Assembly (NCBI RefSeq): GCF_002067275.1 | Contig: NZ_MVQX01000014.1 | Location: forward strand, 1 to 64,000 | Length of the DNA stretch: 64,000 nucleotides | Direction of reading: 5' to 3' | From: Methanomethylovorans sp. PtaU1.Bin093 | GTDB lineage: Archaea > Halobacteriota > Methanosarcinia > Methanosarcinales > Methanosarcinaceae | Part shown: in pieces, positions 44,405 through 53,833 of the stretch | Layout: each line of letters opens with the position of its first letter | Numbering within the stretch: position 1 is the first letter of the stretch | Position numbers and translations under genes: made by a program | The notes under the pieces: generated by a model | Seen by the model: only the letters and a program-made list of their open reading frames with translations | The model's database searches: none | Told to the model about the DNA's origin: nothing

Positions 44405-44441
44405 GTCAAAAAGACCTTAAAAACAATATGTAACAGGTCTT
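44405..44441 (-). terminator. Hairpin terminator of the small-protein gene
   Basis: A 7-bp perfect stem, AAGACCT (44411-44417) and AGGTCTT (44435-44441), 51 nt past the stop codon of the minus-strand gene at 44492. On the minus strand the stem runs into a T5 tract. Confidence 0.5.
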
Positions 44442-44491
44442 AAAACAGGCAAGTTGCAAAGTTGAATGTGCAACCAGCTTGCTAATTTTTT

Positions 44492-44689
44492 TCATTCCAC
44501 GTTCACTGCAACTAGTGAAACCCCAAGATCCTTTTCAGCCTGAAGAAGAAGCTTAAGATCTTCCTCGGACAGATCTGCATACTTGATGTTCATGCCTGAA
44601 AAAGCCAACAGTGTTACACCCATTTTCTCTTCCAGTTCTTTGATAGACTTCATCTGTTTAGCTGTAAGTGAAGAAAATGCCCATATCAT
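44492..44689 (-). CDS. Small uncharacterised protein
   Basis: A 65-residue acidic protein I cannot name. It has two similar helical halves: LTAKQMKSIKELEEKMGVTLLAF (residues about 6-28) and LSEEDLKLLLQAEKDLGVSLVAVN (about 38-61). Each ends in a strand, suggesting an internal duplication of a helix-strand unit. There is no Cys, signal peptide or membrane helix. The ATG at 44689 is preceded by AAGGGT; a TTG eight codons earlier is also open. Coding potential is supported by the repeat pattern and by the terminator that follows. Confidence 0.6.
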   Translation of the reverse strand: MIWAFSSLTAKQMKSIKELEEKMGVTLLAFSGMNIKYADLSEEDLKLLLQAEKDLGVSLVAVNVE

Positions 44690-44838
44690 ATTAATACCCT
44701 TAAATGACAACAATCTTTTACTATTTAATACTGGTCGCAGTATTAATTCTGGATATTTGTAAAAAAAGATATATACGTAAGTTTAATTTATAAATCATAT
44801 ACTAAAACAATTAGAAGATATTATTACCTCAGGACACT

Positions 44839-46200
44839 TTATATCCTGGGCCAATTCAGCAGGAACAATTTGAAGTTCATGTCCTGGATACTGCATATCT
44901 CGCTGTCATGAAGCAGTTCAAATCCGCTTTTTACTGAGGAACTAACCTGTTTACCCATGGAACACGAAGTAAGCCTCTCCTTTAAAAGTGAACATGCATC
45001 AGAATACTTGCGGGGTATTTCTGCTACATAGGTACCGTTTTCGATATAGAATGCAAAAACATTTTCTGCATACACATATTTGGCCTTGAAGGTTTCGGCA
45101 TGCCTGTGGACCCATACGGGCGGGCCCCTGTGCTTTAGCAAGGCTGGAAGAGTGGCAGACATGAGCTCCAGTAATATCACTGTTTTTTGTCCTGACCATG
45201 ATCCTTTATTAAGTACCTTGAACTCATGTTCCTCAAGCAATGCAGCAACTGCAAGCTCCATCTTATACAGTTGTGGATATAGTACATCTTCCACTACATC
45301 AGGTGTTTTGAATATGATAGCAATGAATGCGGTCCCACGTGACCTAAGTCTTTGAAGCAGCTCGCTGTCAGTCACTGATGTGTCAGATCCCGGGAAAAAG
45401 AAATCCAATGTAGGAGACATTACGAATTCTCTGCATGAATCGATGAACATGCAGAACTTGTCCAGCGACAGGGCCGCAGCAACATTGCGTTTCGGATCAG
45501 TGGGATCCACTACAACGAGCGGCTCTGCATGTTGTGTAGTGCCGTGTGCGTTCAGGTCGATATATGTGCCAGGCTGCCAGTCGCAGGCAGATCTGATCAC
45601 ATTCTCAAAAGAACCATATTTTATCACAAGCAGTTCTGTAAGATAACCTGAGAACCCCTGTGTTCTCAGTTCTGAGCCATAGACACCTACTCCTTTCATG
45701 AACTGTTTTAGCAGCAACACGTCCGGTTCAAGTCCCAGGATATTCCTTTTAATAAATTCGTTATGGAAAGGTGTTCTATCAACTGCGGATCTGATGCATG
45801 CAGCGGACTGCACTCTGAAACAGGGGACTATGTCCACATCGAATCCTCTGTATCTCATATTTATGTAAGGGTGTTCAGCATAGCGCTCTTCAAAAAATTC
45901 GGATTCCTCAGCTATTTTTCTTGCAATGTTCAGCCCGTTTTTCTCAAGTTCTTCCCTGCTGGCTTTTTCGGGGAACATGATGAATATGTCCAGATCATGT
46001 GTGCCCGATATCCAGGTATTTCTGGCAGCTGAACCAACAAGGTTTGTAGACACATCGTCCAGCCCCATTGAGCAGGCTATGAGCTCTACCTTTTCTACAA
46101 GCAACTCTGCTATCTCTTTCAGATATTCCCTTTCTTCATTTTTTGGACTTATCCTTTGCAGAACGGCTGCTCTCAATCCTTTAAGTACATCGTTTTCCAT
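44839..46200 (-). CDS. cca: CCA-adding enzyme (class I, archaeal)
   Basis: A 453-residue tRNA nucleotidyltransferase that adds or repairs the 3' CCA end of tRNAs. The active-site signature GSAARNTWISGTHDLDIFIMFP (given by its GS and DLD core) lies near residue 60, with the third acid in DVDIVPCF. The middle domain and C-terminal RNA-binding region match the archaeal family length of about 440-460. The frame is open 25 codons upstream, but the ATG at 46200 starts the expected N-terminus. Its own promoter is likely. Confidence 0.93.
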   Translation of the reverse strand: MENDVLKGLRAAVLQRISPKNEEREYLKEIAELLVEKVELIACSMGLDDVSTNLVGSAARNTWISGTHDLDIFIMFPEKASREELEKNGLNIARKIAEESEFFEERYAEHPYINMRYRGFDVDIVPCFRVQSAACIRSAVDRTPFHNEFIKRNILGLEPDVLLLKQFMKGVGVYGSELRTQGFSGYLTELLVIKYGSFENVIRSACDWQPGTYIDLNAHGTTQHAEPLVVVDPTDPKRNVAAALSLDKFCMFIDSCREFVMSPTLDFFFPGSDTSVTDSELLQRLRSRGTAFIAIIFKTPDVVEDVLYPQLYKMELAVAALLEEHEFKVLNKGSWSGQKTVILLELMSATLPALLKHRGPPVWVHRHAETFKAKYVYAENVFAFYIENGTYVAEIPRKYSDACSLLKERLTSCSMGKQVSSSVKSGFELLHDSEICSIQDMNFKLFLLNWPRI

Positions 46201-46329
46201 AAAAGCCACTTTATGCCCTATGATGCTGCTTATGCTTTTCTTGGAGTTATAATTTATAGGATGATACCAAACCAAAATATCTATATTATTTAGTCATAGA
46301 AAAAGATATATGCAGAAATGGACTGATCT

Positions 46330-47460
46330 TCAGAATAGTCCGATGTTCTCTTTTTTGATCACATGGTTATAATTCTTGTATCCAAGGAGATCTGCTATCT
46401 GGTTGGTGTGCTGGCCTTTGATCTTGGACAGTTCACTTGATGAGTAATCAGTGATCCCTTTTGCAAAGACTTCTCCGTTGGATCTTATTTCGATGATATC
46501 CCCTCTTCTGAAATCACCGTTAACATTGGTGATGCCAGAAGGCAGGAGGCTCATACTATTTTTGATGGCTTCTTTTGCACCCTCGTCAACCTCCACTGAA
46601 CCGCAGGATTTTGATAATAAGATCCAGCGTATCCTGTTCGTGTGGACTTCCTTGTTCGCCAAAAATAGCGTACCTATCTCCTCACCATCGAGTAACCTGA
46701 GCAGGATGTCTTTTTCTCTGCTGCAGGCGATGATCGTGTGGCAGCCCGCAAGACCACATATCTTGGCAGCCGTTATCTTCGTTCGCATGCCACCCACGCC
46801 TTTGAGACTTGTCGGATTACCTCCATAGCTTTCCACTTCAGGAGTTATTTCCTCTACAAGGTGAAGCAGCTTAGCACCATGATTGTTGTGGGGGTTCTTG
46901 TCATAGAGCCCATCAATATCCGAGAGGATTATAAGGAGATCTGCTTCTGTTTTGCTGGCAACCATGGCAGATAGCTTGTCATTGTCCCCAAAAGTAGCTT
47001 CGATCTCATGTACGCATATAGGATCGTTCTCGTTGATTATGGGGATAACTCCATAACTAAGGAGGGTGTGCATACTGTTTCTGAGATTGAGGTATGTTAA
47101 CCTGTTAGAAAAGGACTCATAAGTAAGGAGCAACTGAGCTACCTTAAGTCCATATTTGTTGAAGGCTTTACTCCATTCCTGCATGAGCATGCTCTGCCCA
47201 ACAGCTGCTGCAGCCTGTCTTACAGGTATTTCCCGTGGCCTTGAGTCAAGATCAAGCACGTCCACTCCAAGTCCTATGGAGCCTGAACTTACTATTACTA
47301 CTTTCTTTCCTGAATTATGCAGTGTAAAAACCTGTGAAGCTATGGAATCCAAGAAACCAGGGCTTAGTTTACCTTCATCCTGGTTTATGGATGTAGTCCC
47401 TATTTTCACCACAATTTTGTTTATATCGCCTAAAAGCTCTTTCCTGCTGCTCAAGAACAT
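46330..47460 (-). CDS. proB: Glutamate 5-kinase with PUA domain
   Basis: A 376-residue amino acid kinase that phosphorylates glutamate in the first step of proline synthesis. The kinase domain (about 1-265) begins with INKIVVKIGTTSI and contains IVSSGSIGLG and the proline-feedback region PIINENDP. A C-terminal PUA domain (about 285-360) has GDIIEIRSNGEVFAKGI. Bacterial-type enzymes with PUA are usually proline-sensitive. It starts 14 nt after proA on the same strand, forming an operon. proC is not in the window. Confidence 0.93.
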   Translation of the reverse strand: MFLSSRKELLGDINKIVVKIGTTSINQDEGKLSPGFLDSIASQVFTLHNSGKKVVIVSSGSIGLGVDVLDLDSRPREIPVRQAAAAVGQSMLMQEWSKAFNKYGLKVAQLLLTYESFSNRLTYLNLRNSMHTLLSYGVIPIINENDPICVHEIEATFGDNDKLSAMVASKTEADLLIILSDIDGLYDKNPHNNHGAKLLHLVEEITPEVESYGGNPTSLKGVGGMRTKITAAKICGLAGCHTIIACSREKDILLRLLDGEEIGTLFLANKEVHTNRIRWILLSKSCGSVEVDEGAKEAIKNSMSLLPSGITNVNGDFRRGDIIEIRSNGEVFAKGITDYSSSELSKIKGQHTNQIADLLGYKNYNHVIKKENIGLF

Positions 47461-47474
47461 TGCCTCTGCATAGT

Positions 47475-48830
47475 TTATTTTTCTGTTATGACCTCAGAGA
47501 GTTCTTTGTTTAGCTCTCTGTGAGTGAATTTCTTTGCTTCAGGTCCCACATAGTCAGCAACTTTATCGCCATTTCCTATGAGGACATATTTGTAGATCAT
47601 AAGACCTTCCATGCCCACAGGCCCTCTTGCATGGATCTTGTTAGTGCTTATACCGACTTCCGCTCCTTTACCATATCTGAAACCATCGGCAAATCTTGTG
47701 GATGCATTTATCATCACGCTGGACGAATCTACAAAGTTAGCGAACTTTTTCTTTTTCTTCTGGTTCTCGGTAACAATGGCGTCAGTGTGATGTGATCCAT
47801 ATGTATTGATATGCTCAATGGCCTCTTCTATCGAACTCACCAGCTTTATGGAAAGAATAAGGTCGTTGTACTCGGTACTCCAATCTTCTTCCACCGCACG
47901 TACCAGATTTTTAATGAAATCTATATGCATCAGTATTGCGAAGGATCCTTTATCACAACGCAATTCCACACCTGCACAGTCCAGCATCTGGGCCATTTTA
48001 GGCAGGAACTTCTCCGCAATCTTTTCGTGAACCAATAATGTTTCCATAGCATTGCACACTGCGGCATATTGCACTTTTGAATCAAAACAGATGGTGTAGG
48101 CTTTTGCCAGATCTGCATCCTCATCAACGTATACATGGCAGATCCCGTCTGCATGGCCGAGTACTGATATCTTTGTATTGTCCTGAATGAACTTTACGAA
48201 TGCGTTAGAGCCTCTGGGTATGAGCAGATCGATATAGGTATCCATTGCCAGGATATCCATTACTTCTTCCCGCGTTTCCATGAGCTGGAATGCCCCTTTT
48301 GGGATCCCTTCTACTTTCTCGATGGCTTCTACCAGTATATCGAATATGGCCCTGTTTGAGTTAAGTGCCTCTCTTCCACCTTTGAAAATGGTGGAATTCC
48401 CGCTTTTAAGACAAAGTGCCATGATCTGGGGAACAACATCCGGTCTGGATTCAAATATCACTCCTATCAGACCAATAGGACAGCTTACCTGATAAAGCTC
48501 CAGGCCGTTGTCAAGCTCCAGAGAACTCATCGTCCTGCCAACAGGGTCTTCGAGTTTTATTACATCTCTTATGCCGGCTATCATGCCATTTATCTTACTG
48601 TCGCTGACCTTCAGTCTGTCTATCATTGCCTGGGTAAGTTCACCTTTTCTCTGGGCTTTCTCAGCGACTTCCAGGTCTCTCATATTAGCTGAAAGTATGG
48701 CTTGCCTGTTGATGTCCAGTGCATTTGCCATTTCTTCAAGTGCACGGTTCTTTATATCCGTGCTCACGCTTGCAAGGGTGATGGATGCTTTTTTAGCTTC
48801 TATCACCTTTGCTTCTATCTCTGTTACCAT
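47475..48830 (-). CDS. proA: Gamma-glutamyl phosphate reductase
   Basis: A 451-residue NADPH-dependent reductase that turns glutamyl 5-phosphate into glutamate semialdehyde for proline synthesis. It shows the ALDH-like fold with LIGVIFESRPDV, LIPRGSNAFVKFI, and the catalytic Cys in KVQYAAVCNAMETLLVH. The frame opens 15 codons earlier, but AGGTGG lies 8 nt before the ATG at 48830. Length exceeds the common 417 residues, as in several archaeal and yeast forms. It is the first gene of the proA-proB operon. Confidence 0.93.
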   Translation of the reverse strand: MVTEIEAKVIEAKKASITLASVSTDIKNRALEEMANALDINRQAILSANMRDLEVAEKAQRKGELTQAMIDRLKVSDSKINGMIAGIRDVIKLEDPVGRTMSSLELDNGLELYQVSCPIGLIGVIFESRPDVVPQIMALCLKSGNSTIFKGGREALNSNRAIFDILVEAIEKVEGIPKGAFQLMETREEVMDILAMDTYIDLLIPRGSNAFVKFIQDNTKISVLGHADGICHVYVDEDADLAKAYTICFDSKVQYAAVCNAMETLLVHEKIAEKFLPKMAQMLDCAGVELRCDKGSFAILMHIDFIKNLVRAVEEDWSTEYNDLILSIKLVSSIEEAIEHINTYGSHHTDAIVTENQKKKKKFANFVDSSSVMINASTRFADGFRYGKGAEVGISTNKIHARGPVGMEGLMIYKYVLIGNGDKVADYVGPEAKKFTHRELNKELSEVITEK

Positions 48831-49044
48831 GGATCGAACCACCTGAGCTTGTTTCTGAAAGAGGGGATGTATCATTTATTCAGACTATATATTTGATATT
48901 GCAATTAGTTCTTCAGCCTTATACTTATCGATAATGGATTGGTAGCTATAAGAATTCTGAATCTAGCAAGTGAAAAAAATCGTGATATTCCCTTTTAGAT
49001 ATATTTATCAATAATTGTTCTGTAAGGGGTAGCAGGAGATTGAC

Positions 49045-50850
49045 ATGAGCACACGTGAATTCATGCTTGGTAATGTTGCCATAGCGCGGGGCATCATCGA
49101 AGGAGGCGGCCAGGTGATAGCTGGTTATCCGGGCACTCCTTCCTCAGAGATCATAGATACTCTGGCATCAATGGAAAAAAGGGATTTCTATGTGGAATGG
49201 TCGGTGAACGAGAAAGTGGCCTTTGAGGTGGCAGCAGGAGCTGCCATTGCAGGTGTAAGATCTGTTGTCACCATGAAGCATGTGGGGCTTAATGTAGCCT
49301 CCGATCCTCTTATGACCCTTTCTTATATGGGCGTTAAAGGTGCAATGATAATAATATCTGCAGATGATCCATCATGTCATTCTTCTCAGAACGAACAGGA
49401 TACCCGTAAATATGCCCAGTTCGCACTGATGCCCTGTTTTGATCCTTCAACTCCTCAGGAGGCAAAGGATATGATACCTGATGCTTTCAGGTTGTCCAAT
49501 AAGTTCCAGACAGCTGCGATATTCAGACCTACGACCCGGATCTCTCATGGCAAATCCGATGTAGAGCTTGGGGTTATAGCTGAAGACAGGCTGCAGGTAA
49601 AGTTCGAAAAGATCCCTGAAAGATGGATCATGATGCCCAAGAATGCAAGACCAAGACATCCTTATGTGTTGCAGGTGTACGAGGACATCAGGAAGGAGGT
49701 TGAGGATTCTCCATGGAACCAGCTTGAACTCAGAACAGGGTCGAAAATAGGTATTGTCGCTTCAGGTATAGCTTCTGTCTATGCCAGGGAAGCTATGAAA
49801 AGAATGGGTTTGGATTCGTCTTTTCTGAAAATATGCGCATATCCGGCTCCCGAGGGCAAGATCACTGGTATGTTGCAGAATGCAGACACAGTACTTGTGA
49901 TAGAGGAACTTGAGCCGGTGTTAGAAGATGAAGTACGTATCATGGCACAGAAGCATGGTATCGGAACAAAGGTACTGGGAAAATCAGAGGGGCTTGTTCC
50001 CAGGCATGGGGAGCTTAATGTTGATATCTGTATGGAGGCCATTTCAAAGGCATTCGGGCTTGATGCTGTTCCTCCTGCGATCCCAAAAGTGGACCTTGAA
50101 CTTCCATCCCGTCCTCCTGTATTATGTCCCGGCTGCTCCCACAGGGCTGCTTTCTATGTTATGAAAAAGGTTTTCGGAAAAGACGGGATTTATCCGAGCG
50201 ATATTGGCTGTTACACTCTCGGGGTACAGTCAGGTGCTGTAGACACGACATTATGTATGGGCGCAAGTATAACCGTATCTTCAGGCATATATCATGCAGG
50301 AGAGAAACATCCTATATGCTGTTCCATCGGTGATTCCACCTTCTTCCACACAGGTATGAACGGCCTGCTCAATGCAGTATATAATAAGGCCGATATCACA
50401 GTAACTATTATGGACAATAGGATCACTGCCATGACCGGCCATCAGCCTAATCCGGGAATGGGCAGGACGGCTGTAGGTGAATCCACAGTAGCTGTATCCA
50501 TATCGGATATATGCCGTGCTCTAGGAGCAGAATTCGTGGAAGAGGCAAATCCCTATGATCTTGCATCCACTGAGGATGTGTTCAGACGTGCCAGGGACCA
50601 TAAAGGTACCTCTGTTGTCATAACAAGGCAGCCATGTGTGATCGACCTAAGAAGATCAGGTGTCAGAAAACCAGCATTCTCAGTGGATCAGGAAAAATGT
50701 ACAGGCTGTAAGGCCTGCGTTAGGTTTGGATGCCCTGCCACAGAATTTGATAATGAGCTTAAGCGTGCGAGGATCAACAACATGTGTACGGGATGCGGTG
50801 TATGTGCCCAGATCTGCAAGTTTGAGGCAATAGTGGAGGTGAAGAGATGA
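49045..50850 (+). CDS. iorA: Indolepyruvate:ferredoxin oxidoreductase, alpha subunit
   Basis: A 601-residue subunit of the TPP enzyme that oxidatively decarboxylates aryl pyruvates from aromatic amino acids, reducing ferredoxin, and can run in reverse for amino acid synthesis in methanogens. The N-terminal pyrimidine-binding domain includes AGYPGTPSSEI and the TPP pyrophosphate domain has PSDIGCYTLG and GDSTFFHTG. Two 4Fe-4S motifs, CTGCKACVRFGCP and CTGCGVCAQIC, close the protein. AGGAG precedes the ATG. It overlaps iorB by 4 nt. Confidence 0.95.
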   Translation: MSTREFMLGNVAIARGIIEGGGQVIAGYPGTPSSEIIDTLASMEKRDFYVEWSVNEKVAFEVAAGAAIAGVRSVVTMKHVGLNVASDPLMTLSYMGVKGAMIIISADDPSCHSSQNEQDTRKYAQFALMPCFDPSTPQEAKDMIPDAFRLSNKFQTAAIFRPTTRISHGKSDVELGVIAEDRLQVKFEKIPERWIMMPKNARPRHPYVLQVYEDIRKEVEDSPWNQLELRTGSKIGIVASGIASVYAREAMKRMGLDSSFLKICAYPAPEGKITGMLQNADTVLVIEELEPVLEDEVRIMAQKHGIGTKVLGKSEGLVPRHGELNVDICMEAISKAFGLDAVPPAIPKVDLELPSRPPVLCPGCSHRAAFYVMKKVFGKDGIYPSDIGCYTLGVQSGAVDTTLCMGASITVSSGIYHAGEKHPICCSIGDSTFFHTGMNGLLNAVYNKADITVTIMDNRITAMTGHQPNPGMGRTAVGESTVAVSISDICRALGAEFVEEANPYDLASTEDVFRRARDHKGTSVVITRQPCVIDLRRSGVRKPAFSVDQEKCTGCKACVRFGCPATEFDNELKRARINNMCTGCGVCAQICKFEAIVEVKR

Positions 50851-51437
50851 GTTCTGCAGGAATTTCCTTTTTCGATCTGTTAATAGCAGGCGTGGGCGGG
50901 CAGGGTACTATCCTTGCTTCGGACATAATCGGCAAGGCTGCCGTAAAGGAAGGGCTGCCAGTTATGGCTGCTGAGACCCACGGCATGGCACAAAGGGGTG
51001 GTTCAGTGGTAAACCATCTGAGGATCGGCTGTGAGTTCGGTTCTCTCATTCCATTGAAAAGCGCTGATGCTTTACTGGCTCTGGAACCCAGTGAGGCTTT
51101 AAGATATATTGAATATCTTTCAGACGATGGCATCGTTATTGTGAACACCGAGCCGGTATTACCTGTTACGGTTACCTCGGGTGTTTCTTCATATCCTGAT
51201 ATTGGGGAAATGATCGACTATCTTGAACAGAAGTTCACTGTAAAGGCCTTTAATGCAGTGCAACTTGCCAAAGCGGCTGGTCATGTGCAATCTATGAATA
51301 CTGTGATGATAGGTGCAGTATCTAAGTATTTACCACTATCCAAAGATGTCCTGATAGAATGTGTCAGGGGATCGGTACCTAAGAAAACGGTGGATATCAA
51401 CATCAAGGCTTTTGAACTAGGTCTGCTTCAGGCATGA
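50847..51437 (+). CDS. iorB: Indolepyruvate:ferredoxin oxidoreductase, beta subunit
   Basis: A 196-residue gamma-type oxidoreductase domain with GVGGQGTILASDIIGKAA at the N-terminus and ETHGMAQRGGSVVNHLRIG next, typical of the IorB subunit. It pairs with IorA in the active complex. Translational coupling is shown by the ATGA overlap with iorA. Length is normal. Confidence 0.95.
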   Translation: MSSAGISFFDLLIAGVGGQGTILASDIIGKAAVKEGLPVMAAETHGMAQRGGSVVNHLRIGCEFGSLIPLKSADALLALEPSEALRYIEYLSDDGIVIVNTEPVLPVTVTSGVSSYPDIGEMIDYLEQKFTVKAFNAVQLAKAAGHVQSMNTVMIGAVSKYLPLSKDVLIECVRGSVPKKTVDINIKAFELGLLQA

Positions 51438-51642
51438 CCTTTATTCATTGTGCCATTTTTAATGATATTGGCTTTTATCTTTTCAGTCTTCAACTGAGTG
51501 TGTACAGTGAATTTTTATATGTCGAAACGCATTTACTTTGTATACTCACATGAAGTCCGCAATTCAAAACTTCTCTTTGCGGAGCTACACCAAGGAATGT
51601 TTCCCGGATTTGTCTTTCACCCTCTGTTCTCATGCAAAGGTT

Positions 51643-51650
51643 TTATATAT
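51643..51650 (+). promoter_or_regulatory. TATA box for the L3 ribosomal operon
   Basis: TTTATATA (within GGTTTTATATATG) is the best TATA match in the 609-nt spacer and predicts a start near 51675, leaving a leader of about 370 nt before L3. A later AT-rich box near 52021 is too close to the L3 start to serve as a normal promoter. Confidence 0.5.
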
Positions 51651-51757
51651 GTATTTATCTATCTAAGCGCAACGATAGAGATGGGTATGTAAGGTTTGCC
51701 TTGCATATCGCAATGAAATCATTAACTACGTGTGAAAAAGTCGGATTTAACATGTGA

Positions 51758-51922
51758 TGTTCGGGGCCTCTTCAAGAATGCCCTCCTGCTTGCGGAAACG
51801 TCTGCAGGGACATAAGGTGTTTAAATCGTTCTGGAGATGACCACTGTAGGGATGTCTGCTATGATCCTACCGGTATAGGGCAGTATGCTGCTTTTTACGG
51901 TTGTACAGCAGCGGCAGTATAG
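51758..51922 (+). pseudogene. 54-codon Cys-rich open frame with ATG-TGA at its start
   Basis: An open frame that begins right after an in-frame ATG (51752) and TGA (51755) and ends at TAG (51920). It would encode 54 residues with eight Cys in spacings 7-4-4-5-9-4-13, including ECPPACGNVC and DDHCRDVCYDPTG. It contains no ATG, GTG or TTG and no clear Shine-Dalgarno. It may be a decayed gene, a frame read through UGA, or chance from a structured leader. If the repeat-flanked 34 nt (51887-51920) are removed the frame continues for 16 more codons. I treat it as unproved. Confidence 0.25.
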
Positions 51923-52046
51923 CCGTCGATTACACGATGAATGTGTGTTTTCTGATCCCAGTGGCACTTGACTTTTTGCATGACCCATGCTATCAGCAAG
52001 AAAGTTGAACGGCCAAATCTAAAAAATATAGATCGGGAGAATTACA

Positions 52047-53060
52047 ATGGCAAAAGGACACAGACCAAGGCGAGGATCACTCGCGTTCAGTCCGCGCAAA
52101 AGAGCACAAAGCCCCATACCACGTTACAGGTCATGGCCGGTATCAGAAACTGGAATAAAACTTCAGGATTTCGCTGGTTACAAGGTCGGTATGACCCATG
52201 TGGTAATCATCGATGATACCAAGAACAGCCTTACAGAAGGTCTTGAGATCACAGTGCCTGTAACTGTGATCGAAACACCGGCTATACGGGTAGCTGCTAT
52301 AAGGGCATATACTAAAGATACTAATGCTGAGAGGGCAGTCGCAGAGGCCTGGAGCCTGGAACTTGATGAGAGTCTTGCAAAGACTATTAATGTCCCCGTA
52401 AAGCATGACACTAATGCATCTCTGGGCAAGATCGAACAACTGATCAACGATGGTATAGTTTCTGATATAAGAGTAGTGACCTATACCACACCAAAAAGCA
52501 TTTCAGGTGTTCCCAAGAAGAATGCTGACATAATGGAAACTGGCATAAGCGGCTCTAATGCAAAGGATAAGTATGAATATGCAAAGTCTATCCTCGGCAA
52601 AGAAGTGCGCATAAGCGATGTTTTCAAGGGCGGCAGCTTAGTGGATGTGGCTGCTATCACTATAGGCAAAGGTACCCAGGGTCCTGTTAAAAGATGGGGT
52701 ATCATGCTTCAGAAAGGTAAGCATTCCCGTCAGGGAAGTCTGAGGCAGATAGGTACTCTTGGTCCTTTCAGGCCGGCACATGTGAGCTGGAGGGTACCTC
52801 AGATGGGTCAGACCGGTTTCCACCAGAGGACCGAATGTAATAAGCGTATCTTCAAGATAGGTACAAACCCCGAGGATATAAACCCTGCAGGAGGTTTCAT
52901 GAACTTTGGTCTTGTGAGGAATGATTATGTGCTCATTAAGGGCAGTGTTCCAGGTCCATCCAAGAGGCTTATCAGACTGCGTGAACCTACCAGGGCGAGA
53001 GTATCCTCTGTGGGTGAACCTCAGATAGTTCACATCAGCACACAGAGCAAGCAGGGGTGA
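52047..53060 (+). CDS. rpl3: Ribosomal protein L3
   Basis: A 337-residue archaeal/eukaryotic-type L3 (uL3), the first gene of the S10-spc cluster. The N-terminus [20 protein letters not shown] is typical of archaea, and the extended loop near the peptidyl-transferase centre includes [16 protein letters not shown] and [16 protein letters not shown]. It initiates large-subunit assembly at the 23S rRNA end. GGGAGA precedes the ATG. L4 follows 5 nt later. Confidence 0.97.
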   Translation: MAKGHRPRRGSLAFSPRKRAQSPIPRYRSWPVSETGIKLQDFAGYKVGMTHVVIIDDTKNSLTEGLEITVPVTVIETPAIRVAAIRAYTKDTNAERAVAEAWSLELDESLAKTINVPVKHDTNASLGKIEQLINDGIVSDIRVVTYTTPKSISGVPKKNADIMETGISGSNAKDKYEYAKSILGKEVRISDVFKGGSLVDVAAITIGKGTQGPVKRWGIMLQKGKHSRQGSLRQIGTLGPFRPAHVSWRVPQMGQTGFHQRTECNKRIFKIGTNPEDINPAGGFMNFGLVRNDYVLIKGSVPGPSKRLIRLREPTRARVSSVGEPQIVHISTQSKQG

Positions 53061-53065
53061 ATTAA

Positions 53066-53833
53066 ATGGCTAAAACTAATGTTATTGGGATTTCTGGTAA
53101 TCCAAAAGGCGAGATCTCCCTGCCTGAGATTTTCAATGAATCATACAGGCCGGATCTCATAAAGAAAGCAGTTCTGGCAGCTCAGGCCAAGAGGTATCAG
53201 CCCTATGGTCCTCGCTTATATGCAGGTATGGAAACCTCGGCAGTATCCTGGGGATCAGGACGTGGTGTAGCACAGATACCAAGGATCGTCACAGGTAGCC
53301 GTGCAGCCAGAGTTCCTCAAGCAGTTGGAGGAAGGGCTGCACATCCACCAAAGCCAGAAGCCGACAGGACTGAAAAAGTAAACAAGAAAGAAAGAAGGCT
53401 TGCTATCCGCTCAGCAGTTTCAGCTACCGCTAATGCAGAGCTGGTGAGGGCCCGCGGACACAAGTTCGAGCAGAGCGTACAGTTACCTCTTGTGGCCGAG
53501 AATGCAGTGCAGGATCTGACCAAAACTAAGGAAGTTGTGCAGTTCCTTAAAGCGGCTGGTGTCTTCGAAGATGTCCTGCGCGCAAAGGAAGGCAGGAACA
53601 TCAGAGCTGGTCGTGGAAAGCTTAGAGGAAGAAGGTATAAGAACAGAAAAAGTCTGCTGATCGTTGCTGATGAGGACAGTGCATTGTTCAATTCCGCAAG
53701 GAACCTGGCGGGTGTGGATGTTGTTTCAGTTAGCTCCATAAGCACCGAATTGCTGGCCCCCGGCACTCATGCAGGCAGACTGACCATATGGACGGAATCT
53801 GCTATAGCAGCTTTGGAGGGTATGTTCGTATGA
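53066..53833 (+). CDS. rpl4: Ribosomal protein L4 (L4e)
   Basis: A 255-residue uL4 with the archaeal exit-tunnel loop containing [21 protein letters not shown] and GGRAAHPPK, both features of the L1e/L4 type. It binds 23S rRNA domains I and II and lines the tunnel. Its stop overlaps the L23 start (ATGA). Confidence 0.97.
   Translation: MAKTNVIGISGNPKGEISLPEIFNESYRPDLIKKAVLAAQAKRYQPYGPRLYAGMETSAVSWGSGRGVAQIPRIVTGSRAARVPQAVGGRAAHPPKPEADRTEKVNKKERRLAIRSAVSATANAELVRARGHKFEQSVQLPLVAENAVQDLTKTKEVVQFLKAAGVFEDVLRAKEGRNIRAGRGKLRGRRYKNRKSLLIVADEDSALFNSARNLAGVDVVSVSSISTELLAPGTHAGRLTIWTESAIAALEGMFV

Larger units (their letters stand above)
44125..44491. other. Spacer between the small-protein gene and the propeptide gene
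   Basis: A 367-nt AT-rich stretch holding the promoter at 44227 and the terminator at 44411, both for minus-strand genes. Nothing else was recognised. Confidence 0.4.
51438..52046 (+). other. Long leader/spacer before the L3 operon with three hairpins
   Basis: A 609-nt region without a conventional gene. Three hairpins can be drawn. The first, 51785-51808, has CCTGC/GCAGG ends, an internal mismatch and a CG-closed GAAA tetraloop. The second, 51846-51870, has GTAGG/CCTAC. The third, 51887-51912, has GCTGCT/AGCAGC and is flanked exactly by the 8-bp direct repeats GGCAGTAT (51879-51886 and 51913-51920). Just before L3 a GGGAGA Shine-Dalgarno follows. It may be a regulatory leader, a separate small RNA, or a decayed gene; I recognise no RNA family. 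Confidence 0.5.

Noticed and set aside
51498-51692. 64-codon plus-strand frame after iorB
   Set aside because: Spans the probable L3 operon promoter, lacks a Shine-Dalgarno and has a random-looking composition.
51720-51960. C/D or H/ACA guide RNA, SRP RNA or RNase P RNA in the L3 leader
   Set aside because: An ACA follows the first hairpin and weak C- and D-like boxes exist, but no full set of boxes, kink-turn or conserved core of these RNAs could be found.
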